Source: an uncultured beta proteobacterium
GTDB lineage: Bacteria; Pseudomonadota; Gammaproteobacteria; Burkholderiales; Rhodocyclaceae
Reading direction: 5' to 3'
DNA: 7,597 nt
NCBI GenBank assembly: GCA_903953145.1
Contig: CAJBIL010000396.1
Location: 1-7,597 of the forward strand
The position numbers were made by a program, and so were the translations under genes. Below are positions 1-5,003 of the stretch, one piece after another. The notes beneath the pieces were generated by a model. The model had not been told where the DNA came from. It was given only the letters and a program-made list of their open reading frames with translations, and made no database searches. Positions within the stretch are counted from its first letter, which is position 1. Each line of letters begins with the position of its first letter.

Positions 1-14
1 TTGCGCAAGTCATT

Positions 15-386
15 TCAGTGATGCATATTTGCAGCGACGCCCAGTTTGGCGCTAACCGACAATAAGCGTTTGTCCCGCGTCCAGAGCCTTACGCCAGGCG
101 CCAAGCGTGTCGCTGCGAGTAAATGGGCGTCGACGTACCCAATTCCCTGACCATAAAGACCGTTCTTTTCGATAAAGCCGAGGGCCTCGATGTCCGTGGC
201 AACCGGCACTTGAGGCAAATTTTGCAAAGCGTCGAGTATTTCGTTTCGGTGCTGGAGATTGCCCAGTGCCAATTCACCCGTCACAAAGGGATGAGCCAGG
301 ACAAGCCCGCGCCCTAGCAATTGGGCAAGCGCTTCGTCAGTTGACCGCAGGTGATCAATCCAGACGGAGGTGTCTACGAGGATCAT
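15..386 (-). CDS. vapC: VapC-type PIN-domain toxin (ribonuclease)
   Basis: This 123-residue protein is a complete PIN-domain protein of normal VapC length. It opens with the hallmark strand MILVDTSVWID, and the four acidic residues expected to bind Mg2+ or Mn2+ are present: D5, E38 (in VTGELALGN), D86 (in GYVDAHLLAA) and D105 (in WTRDKRL). VapC toxins are endoribonucleases that cut tRNA or rRNA and arrest translation until neutralised by VapB; the target here cannot be told from sequence. The ATG overlaps the vapB stop as ATGA and has only a weak Shine-Dalgarno in front, so translation is probably coupled to vapB. The last codons (N-M-H-H-stop) coincide with an 11-bp word that recurs upstream of vapB. 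No truncation or missing catalytic residue is seen. The family call is firm; toxicity is inferred from the family. Confidence 0.93.
   Translation of the reverse strand: MILVDTSVWIDHLRSTDEALAQLLGRGLVLAHPFVTGELALGNLQHRNEILDALQNLPQVPVATDIEALGFIEKNGLYGQGIGYVDAHLLAATRLAPGVRLWTRDKRLLSVSAKLGVAANMHH
19..29. repeat. 11-bp direct repeat, copy 1 (vapC end)
   Basis: TGATGCATATT occurs here, inside the last codons of vapC, and again at 616-626 just upstream of vapB, in the same orientation. The two copies bracket the whole toxin-antitoxin cassette. The match stops exactly at 11 bases. An 11-bp coincidence in about 600 bp is unlikely but possible. Confidence 0.5.
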
Positions 387-580
387 GCCGCAGGCGACTT
401 GCGCCGTGGGGTAGGCTCAAGATTCGGTTGCGACCCGCCCAGAAGCGCTAATCGTTTGGCGCTTTCCCTCTGAATCAGGGCGCGCAGTGCTTCGCGGACG
501 AGGGCCGCTTTCTCCGACAAACCCGTTAGCTCCTGAGCCTTGATCAGCAGGTCGTCGTCCAGGGCAAGTGTTGTGCGCAT
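383..580 (-). CDS. vapB: VapB-type antitoxin
   Basis: This 65-residue protein matches the small VapB antitoxin family (the DUF2191-like group). It has an N-terminal strand MRTTLALDDDLL, an amphipathic helix AQELTGLSEKAALVREALRALIQRESAKR, the family-typical LALLGGS turn, and a basic, proline-rich tail that probably occupies the VapC active site. The N-terminal part should form a ribbon-helix-helix-like dimer that binds its own promoter. The start is well supported: AAAGGAG lies at 587-593, six bases before the ATG. It is the first gene of the pair and overlaps vapC by 4 bp. Autoregulation by the VapBC complex is typical of the family, and a small palindrome over the candidate -10 (597-610) fits this. 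The call rests on family pattern and on the PIN-toxin partner. Confidence 0.92.
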   Translation of the reverse strand: MRTTLALDDDLLIKAQELTGLSEKAALVREALRALIQRESAKRLALLGGSQPNLEPTPRRKSPAA

Positions 581-586
581 CGCATT

Positions 587-593
587 CTCCTTT
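587..593 (-). promoter_or_regulatory. Ribosome binding site of vapB
   Basis: On the minus strand AAAGGAG lies six bases before the vapB ATG. It is the strongest Shine-Dalgarno in the window and fixes the vapB start. Confidence 0.85.
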
Positions 594-596
594 AGG

Positions 597-610
597 GCAC
601 TAATAGTAGC
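597..610 (-). promoter_or_regulatory. Candidate vapBC operator overlapping a -10 element
   Basis: The plus-strand word GCACTAATAGTAGC contains the palindrome ACTA-A-TAGT (599-607) with partly symmetric GC flanks. Read on the minus strand it includes TACTAT (603-608), a fair -10 hexamer lying 22 bases before the vapB ATG. I see no good -35 at 16-18 bp spacing, so promoter strength is uncertain. A palindrome over the -10 is where a VapBC autorepressor would be expected to bind. This is inference from position and symmetry only. Confidence 0.35.
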
Positions 611-615
611 AATTT

Positions 616-626
616 TGATGCATATT
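616..626. repeat. 11-bp direct repeat, copy 2 (vapB upstream)
   Basis: This is the second copy of TGATGCATATT, directly upstream of the possible vapB -10 region. Its core ATGCAT is self-complementary, so it could serve as a protein-binding site rather than a recombination scar. Confidence 0.5.
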
Positions 627-743
627 CGTGTGCCTTGAGCGCCATTGCATGCCGTTAAACGTCAAGGGCAAAATACCCTGATGCCGGATCCCGCGCCTGT
701 TGTAAGCGCTGCACATTTGATCTCGCAGTGAATTCGCTTAAAG

Positions 744-1298
744 CTATTGCCGGCCGTAGCCTGGTTGCCGGTACTCATCTTCGATCCATGCCGTAGCGCT
801 GCCCAGACTCAGTTTGAACCCCGGTGCGACGCGCAGCTGAGCCAGTTGCTCACCACTTGCATTCTGTGCTGCCAGCAGCGCGTGCGGGTCATCTTCGTCA
901 GGGACGATGTCGAGTGTGACGCTGATTTGCCCGCCCGGTGTGCTAACGGTAATGCTTTTGTGATATTGCGCGTGCAGTTGCTGCTCATGGCGGCGGAGGA
1001 CTTCTGCTGCGGTTTTTACCAGCGTGTTGAATGCCGATACGTCGAGTGGTTTTGGATTTTTCTTGTCGCGTCCCATCGTCCACGGGCCAACCAGCGCCGG
1101 TTCGGCTTCACCGTCCTTGATCATTTCCACGGCCCAGCCTTCATCATCTTCGTTCTTGATGACGCGGGCGGTCCAGCCGTTATTACGCCAGCGTCGTGGC
1201 TCATTGATGATTTCGGAAATTTCCTCTTCCATTGGCTGATCGGCGATTGGCGCAGGGGTTTCCCGGTTTGCTGTGGTTTCTTCATTTGGCGGATTCAT
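744..1298 (-). CDS. Unrecognised acidic soluble protein, about 184 residues
   Basis: I do not recognise this protein. The ATG at 1298 is chosen as start, giving 184 residues. The frame stays open to an ATG at 1367 and a GTG at 1397 (up to 217 residues), but the extra sequence looks non-conserved and covers repeats of the divergent intergenic region. None of the three starts has a good Shine-Dalgarno. Residues 1-35 are acidic, polar and probably disordered. Residues 36-76 carry a compact Trp-rich stretch (RRWRNNGWTARV, EGWAVEMI, VGPWTMGRD) that looks like beta strands. Residues 86-112 form a likely helix (FNTLVKTAAEVLRRHEQQLHA). Residues 115-172 look like a second beta-rich segment (SITVSTPGGQISVTLDIV, FKLSLGSATAWIEDEY). 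No signal peptide, membrane segment or catalytic motif is visible. The opposite-strand frame is rich in Cys, Phe and Trp and looks like a shadow. The gene is divergent from the amidoligase operon; a functional link is speculative. Confidence 0.72.
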   Translation of the reverse strand: MNPPNEETTANRETPAPIADQPMEEEISEIINEPRRWRNNGWTARVIKNEDDEGWAVEMIKDGEAEPALVGPWTMGRDKKNPKPLDVSAFNTLVKTAAEVLRRHEQQLHAQYHKSITVSTPGGQISVTLDIVPDEDDPHALLAAQNASGEQLAQLRVAPGFKLSLGSATAWIEDEYRQPGYGRQ

Positions 1299-1441
1299 GG
1301 CGGGATTGTACTGCTCGCCGGGGCACCACCGTAAGGCGTCTTCCCCTGCTGCTGGTGCTGAATTCATTCTGTGGTGCGTTGTTGTGCGTGACTGCACATT
1401 TCTGGTGCGTTAGTCGTCGAAATTCAGCGGATTGAACGGAA

Positions 1442-1468
1442 TTTACGTGGCGCGGCTTTTGCTAACAT
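1442..1468 (+). promoter_or_regulatory. Possible promoter of the transglutaminase operon
   Basis: TAACAT (1463-1468) preceded by TG at 1460-1461 resembles an extended -10. TTTACG (1442-1447) matches four of six -35 bases, but the 15-bp spacer is short. Start of transcription would fall near 1475, inside the inverted repeat described at 1469-1488. The evidence is hexamer resemblance only. Confidence 0.3.
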
Positions 1469-1488
1469 GAAGCAAGACCTTTTGCTTC
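1469..1488 (+). promoter_or_regulatory. 7-bp inverted repeat just before the ribosome binding site
   Basis: GAAGCAA (1469-1475) and TTGCTTC (1482-1488) are perfect reverse complements separated by GACCTT. The Shine-Dalgarno GGAG (1489-1492) follows at once, six bases before the GTG start at 1499. The repeat may be an operator downstream of the promoter or an mRNA hairpin abutting the ribosome binding site that affects initiation. Confidence 0.45.
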
Positions 1489-1498
1489 GGAGCCTGCC

Positions 1499-2332
1499 GT
1501 GTCGATTCATGTTGCCCTAAATCACGTTACCCACTATCGCTATGACCGCCTGGTTGCCCTCTCGCCGCAGGTGGTTCGTCTGCGCCCGGCGCCGCATTCA
1601 CGGACGCCGATCCTCAGTTATTCGCTGAAGGTGACGCCGGCCGAACACTTCATCAACTGGCAGCAGGACCCGCAAGCCAACTATCTGGCGCGGCTGGTGT
1701 TCCCCGAGAAAACATGTGAGCTGCGTGTTGAGGTCGATCTGATCGCCGAGATGTCGGTGATTAATCCTTTTGATTTTTTCCCCGAGCCTTACGCCGAGAA
1801 ATTCCCGTTCAAATACGAAGCCTGGCAACGTGATGAGTTGCAGCCGTATTTACATACCTTGCGACCGACCAAGCTGCTTCGTCGTTTTCTCGACTCGGTG
1901 CCCGGCAAAACCATGCCGAGCGTCGATTTCCTGGTCGACATCAATCAGCGTGTGCAGCGTGTGGTGGGCTACGTTATCCGTATGGAGCCGGGGGTGCAGA
2001 GCCCGGAAGATACGTTGCGGCTGGGTACTGGCTCATGCCGTGATTCGGCCTGGTTGCTGGTCCAGGTATTGCGTAACCTTGGGCTGGCGGCGCGTTTTGT
2101 CTCGGGTTACTTGATTCAGTTGGTGCCGGATGTGAAGTCGCTCGACGGGCCATCGGGTACCGAGGTTGATTTCACCGATTTGCATGCCTGGTGCGAGGTT
2201 TATCTGCCGGGGGCGGGCTGGGTTGGCCTTGATCCTACCTCCGGGCTGTTTGCCGGCGAGGGACATATTCCCGTGGCGTGCTCGCCGCAGCCGTCTTCCG
2301 CGTCGCCGATTACCGGCTTCAGCGAGAAATGA
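1499..2332 (+). CDS. Transglutaminase-like cysteine protein, N-terminal half of a usually fused transglutaminase-DUF2126 protein
   Basis: This 277-residue protein has a bacterial transglutaminase N-terminal domain (about residues 1-90, with HYRYDRLVALSPQVVRLRP) and a transglutaminase core (about 165-250). The triad is intact: C180 in GTGSCRDSAWLL, H229 in DLHAWCEVYLPG and D245 in GLDPTSGL. It also has the ARFVSGYL segment typical of the core. Proteins of this fold are thiol enzymes that hydrolyse peptide bonds or transfer acyl groups; the substrate here is unknown. There is no signal peptide, so it should act in the cytoplasm. The GTG start is supported by GGAG six bases upstream and by the family-typical N terminus MSIHVALNHVTHYRY. 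The frame ends at TGA 2330-2332, yet the same frame continues open as DUF2126 from 2354. Many homologues, as I recall, are fused across this point. The domain call is firm; whether the stop is real in vivo is open. Confidence 0.93.
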   Translation: MSIHVALNHVTHYRYDRLVALSPQVVRLRPAPHSRTPILSYSLKVTPAEHFINWQQDPQANYLARLVFPEKTCELRVEVDLIAEMSVINPFDFFPEPYAEKFPFKYEAWQRDELQPYLHTLRPTKLLRRFLDSVPGKTMPSVDFLVDINQRVQRVVGYVIRMEPGVQSPEDTLRLGTGSCRDSAWLLVQVLRNLGLAARFVSGYLIQLVPDVKSLDGPSGTEVDFTDLHAWCEVYLPGAGWVGLDPTSGLFAGEGHIPVACSPQPSSASPITGFSEK

Positions 2333-2353
2333 GAGTGCGAGTTCGAGCACAGC
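2330..2353 (+). other. In-frame TGA and seven-codon linker between the transglutaminase and DUF2126 frames
   Basis: The distance from the GTG at 1499 to the ATG at 2354 is 855 bases, exactly 285 codons, so both genes share one frame. Only the TGA at 2330-2332 interrupts it. The codons after it read E-C-E-F-E-H-S and run straight into M-S-I-A-R-V-W-E. From memory, fused homologues read something like C-E-x-E-F-E-H-x-M-S-V here, which would put a Cys at the TGA; one base change turns TGC or TGT into TGA. A small stem GTGC/GCAC (2335-2338 with 2347-2350) follows the stop. The break is seen directly; the comparison with homologues is recalled, not run. Confidence 0.75.
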
Positions 2354-4807
2354 ATGAGCATTGCGCGGGTTTGGGAAGCGCCGCGCGTGACCAAGCCTTA
2401 CAGCGACGCACAATGGTCGTCTATTGAAACGCTCGGTCATCATATCGACGCCGATCTGGTGAGCGGCGATGTGCGCTTGACGATGGGCGGCGAGCCGACC
2501 TTTGTTTCGATTGACGACCCGGACGGCGCGGAATGGAGCACCGAGGCGATGGGGCCGACCAAGCGCAAGCTGGCCGCCGAGGTATTTCACCGCTTGCGCG
2601 AAAAATATGCGCCGCAAGGGCTGGCGCATTTCGGTCAGGGCAAGTGGTATCCCGGCGAGCAACTGCCGCGCTGGTCACTCAACTGCTTCTGGCGGCGTGA
2701 TGGTCAGCCGGTATGGAGCGACCCCGCCCTGTGTGCGGATGAAACGAAAGATTACGGTGCCGATGAGGCGCTGGCCGGGCGTTTCCTGAGCAGCCTTGCC
2801 GAGCGCCTGGGGCTGGGCGCGAAGTACGTTTTCCCCGCGTATGAAGATGCGTTTTACTACCTGTGGCGTGAGAATCGCCTACCGGTAAACGTTGATCCGC
2901 ACGATGCACGGCTCGATGATCCGCTAGAGCGCGCGCGTCTGGCAGCCGTTTTCGAGCAGGGTCTCGACAAGGCGATTGGCCATGTGTTGCCGGTCATGCG
3001 TCATCCAAAGCAGAAGGGCAGCTGGCAAACCAGCCCGTGGTTCCTGCGTGGTGAGCGTTGTTATCTGGTGCCCGGTGATTCTCCGGTAGGTTTCCGCCTG
3101 CCGCTGGCCGCTCAGCCCTGGGTGTCGAAGAGCGATTACCCCTATACCCACGCCCCCGACCCGATGCAGACCTTCCAGCCGTTGCCGGCCCATGCCGAGC
3201 TGCGCGGCCAGCATGGCTCAGGAGCTGGTATCAACGTTGCGGCTGTGCAGGAGCGCATGCCGTTACGCAATGAGTCGGCGGTTGGCGTTACCCGCACCGC
3301 GATTTCGGCGCAGGCGCGTAACGGTGTGCTTTACATCTTCATGCCGCCGACCGATGCGCTGGATGATTATCTCGAACTCGTTGCCGCTGTTGAAGCGACC
3401 GCCGAGGCCCTTTCTACGCCGGTCATTCTCGAAGGTTATGAGCCACCTTCCGATCCACGCCTGACCAATTTCCGTGTTACGCCAGACCCCGGCGTTATCG
3501 AAGTCAATATCCAGCCCTGCGCCAGTTGGGATGAACTGGTCGAGCGCACGACGCACCTTTATGAAATCGCGCATCTGTCACGCCTGACCAGCGAAAAATT
3601 CATGCTCGACGGTCGACATACCGGTACCGGCGGCGGCAATCACTTCGTTTTCGGTGCCCGGACGGCACTCGATTCGCCCTTCCTGCGTCGCCCTGATCTG
3701 TTACGCAGTTTGATTAGCTACTGGCACAACCATCCGTCGCTGTCGTACCTCTTCTCCGGCCTGTTTATCGGCCCGACCAGCCAGGCGCCGCGTGTCGACG
3801 AAGCGCGTAACGATTCGGTTTATGAGCTGGAAATCGCCTTCAGCCAGTTCCCGCAGCCCGGCCAGCCGGTTGCGCCGTGGCTGATCGACCGCTTGTTGCG
3901 CAATCTGTTGATTGATGCAACCGGCAACACGCACCGCGCCGAGTTTTGCATCGACAAACTCTACTCACCCGATGGCCCGACCGGTCGCCTTGGCCTGCTT
4001 GAAATGCGCGCCTTCGAGATGCCGCCGCACGCGCGCATGTCGCTGGCGCAGCAACTGTTGCTGCGCTCGTTGATTGCACGCTTCTGGAAGCAGCCTTATG
4101 CGCCAGAGAAGCTGATGCGCTGGGGCACCGAGTTGCATGATCGCTTCATGCTGCCGCATTTCGTCAAACAGGATTTCGACGACGTGATCAGTGATTTGCG
4201 CAGCGCGGGTTATGCCTTTGAAAGCGACTGGTTCGCGCCGCATTTCGAGTTCCGCTTCCCGCTGCACGGTGGTTTTGTGGCGCAGGGGATCGAGGTTGAG
4301 CTGCGTCATGCGCTGGAGCCGTGGCACGTGATGGGCGAGGAGGGCGGGGCGGGCGGTAATGTGCGCTATGTCGATGCTTCTTGCGAGCGCGTGCAGGTCA
4401 AGGTCACCGGCATGGCCAGTGACCGCTATGTGCTCACCTGTAACGGTCAGCCGGTGCCGCTGCATCCGACCGGCAAGGTCGGCGATGCCGTTGGCGAGTT
4501 CGTGGCCGGTGTGCGTTATCGTGCCTGGTTGCCCGAGTCGGCGCTGCATCCGACGATCGGCGTTGATGCGCCTCTGGTTTTTGACCTTGTCGATACCTGG
4601 ATGAAGCGTTCGCTGGGCGGCTGCCAGTATCACGTTGAACACCCTGGCGGGCGCAATCCCGAGCGTTATCCGGTCAATGCCAACGAGGCCGAAGGCCGGC
4701 GTCTGGCGCGCTTTGCCGCGTTCGGCCATACGCCGGGGGTGATCGAAGTGGCGCCTGTTTCACGCAACGCCAATTTCCCGTTTACGCTAGACTTGCGGCG
4801 CTCCTGA
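2354..4807 (+). CDS. DUF2126 putative amidoligase
   Basis: This 817-residue protein belongs to the DUF2126 family, described as putative amidoligases and usually found attached to transglutaminase-like domains. Recognisable blocks in order are: R-L-T-M-G-G-E-P-T-F (about 41-50), HFGQGKWYPGEQLPRW (near 95-112), FPAYEDAFYYLWRE (near 160), VIEVNIQP with E383 and N385, HTGTGGGNHFVFG (422-434, H430), the stretch WHNHPSLSYLFSGLFIGPTS, and LEMRAFEMPPHARM with E550 and R552. The Gly-rich G-G-N-H block and the following acidic and Arg residues recall the metal and ATP/substrate sites of glutamine-synthetase-like ligases; that assignment is inference. No signal peptide or membrane segment is seen. The ATG at 2354 has only a weak GAG six bases upstream, and translation may depend on re-initiation after the TGA 21 bases earlier. 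Length and blocks show no internal damage. The family call is firm; the reaction is predicted only. Confidence 0.93.
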   Translation: MSIARVWEAPRVTKPYSDAQWSSIETLGHHIDADLVSGDVRLTMGGEPTFVSIDDPDGAEWSTEAMGPTKRKLAAEVFHRLREKYAPQGLAHFGQGKWYPGEQLPRWSLNCFWRRDGQPVWSDPALCADETKDYGADEALAGRFLSSLAERLGLGAKYVFPAYEDAFYYLWRENRLPVNVDPHDARLDDPLERARLAAVFEQGLDKAIGHVLPVMRHPKQKGSWQTSPWFLRGERCYLVPGDSPVGFRLPLAAQPWVSKSDYPYTHAPDPMQTFQPLPAHAELRGQHGSGAGINVAAVQERMPLRNESAVGVTRTAISAQARNGVLYIFMPPTDALDDYLELVAAVEATAEALSTPVILEGYEPPSDPRLTNFRVTPDPGVIEVNIQPCASWDELVERTTHLYEIAHLSRLTSEKFMLDGRHTGTGGGNHFVFGARTALDSPFLRRPDLLRSLISYWHNHPSLSYLFSGLFIGPTSQAPRVDEARNDSVYELEIAFSQFPQPGQPVAPWLIDRLLRNLLIDATGNTHRAEFCIDKLYSPDGPTGRLGLLEMRAFEMPPHARMSLAQQLLLRSLIARFWKQPYAPEKLMRWGTELHDRFMLPHFVKQDFDDVISDLRSAGYAFESDWFAPHFEFRFPLHGGFVAQGIEVELRHALEPWHVMGEEGGAGGNVRYVDASCERVQVKVTGMASDRYVLTCNGQPVPLHPTGKVGDAVGEFVAGVRYRAWLPESALHPTIGVDAPLVFDLVDTWMKRSLGGCQYHVEHPGGRNPERYPVNANEAEGRRLARFAAFGHTPGVIEVAPVSRNANFPFTLDLRRS

Positions 4808-4836
4808 CTTTCCGGGTTGGGGTGGCTTTTCTGAGT

Positions 4837-4851
4837 CAGCGCAATGCGCTG
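4837..4851. repeat. Short inverted repeat downstream of the DUF2126 gene
   Basis: CAGCGC-AAT-GCGCTG is a perfect 6-bp stem with a 3-base loop, extended by a T-A pair at 4836/4852. There is no T-run on either strand, so it is not a convincing intrinsic terminator. It may be an mRNA 3' stabilising or processing hairpin. Confidence 0.5.
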
Positions 4852-4898
4852 AAATTGCAGTGAGCCACAACGGGCACAAAGTACATCGCGACCCTGAC

Positions 4899-4935
4899 GG
4901 GCGCAACTGATCGCCTTTTGGCTTTCGTTGCGCCC
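4899..4935 (+). repeat. Two-tier hairpin in the gap before the ATP-grasp gene
   Basis: GGGCGCAAC (4899-4907) and GTTGCGCCC (4927-4935) form a perfect 9-bp outer stem. Inside, GCC-TTTT-GGC (4913-4922) forms a small inner stem. The sequence after it is AAAGGGGGTTTT, so there is no immediate T-run. It could be a weak terminator or attenuator lowering expression of the ATP-grasp gene, or a dispersed intergenic repeat. The structure is strong; the function is unknown. Confidence 0.6.
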
Positions 4936-4950
4936 AAAGGGGGTTTTCTG

Positions 4951-4962
4951 CGGGCATGCCCG
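4951..4962. repeat. 12-bp perfect palindrome
   Basis: CGGGCATGCCCG is fully self-complementary and lies 41 bp before the ATP-grasp start. It could be a regulator site for that gene. It is the third inverted repeat within this 196-bp gap. Confidence 0.45.
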
Positions 4963-5003
4963 TCGTGTGCGTTGTGGTGAAAATTGCCGTTTTTTAGATT
5001 TTT

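Larger units (their letters stand above)
1299..1498. promoter_or_regulatory. Divergent intergenic region with repeats
   Basis: These 200 bp lie between the starts of the unrecognised minus-strand gene and the transglutaminase gene. A 9-bp direct repeat TGGTGCGTT occurs at 1372-1380 and 1403-1411, 31 bp apart or about three helical turns. Between the copies is an inverted repeat TGTGC-N6-GCACA (1383-1398). This arrangement could bind a regulator of both genes. If the minus-strand gene began at the upstream GTG or ATG, part of this region would be coding. Confidence 0.45.

Noticed and set aside
665..679. AGGG-N7-CCCT inverted repeat downstream of the unrecognised gene, considered as a terminator
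   Set aside because: The stem is only 4 bp and there is no proper T-run after it in the minus-strand direction, so it is too weak to call.
747..1334. 195-codon plus-strand open frame opposite the unrecognised acidic protein
   Set aside because: Its translation is rich in Cys, Phe, Trp and Ile without domain pattern, as expected for the complement of a gene rich in Glu, Asp and Lys. The minus-strand product has ordinary soluble-protein composition.
2033..2662. 209-codon minus-strand open frame spanning the TGA junction
   Set aside because: It covers the catalytic His/Asp part of the transglutaminase and the start of DUF2126 in antisense and has shadow-like Arg/Ala/Gly composition.
3965..4729. 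254-codon minus-strand open frame inside the DUF2126 gene
   Set aside because: The plus-strand frame carries clear DUF2126 blocks throughout. The antisense translation is rich in Arg, His and Gln with no recognisable motif, so it is a codon-bias shadow.
4899..4950. Intrinsic terminator after the DUF2126 gene
   Set aside because: The stem is good, but it is followed by AAAGGGGGTTTT and not by a T-run, so I listed it as a hairpin of unknown role.
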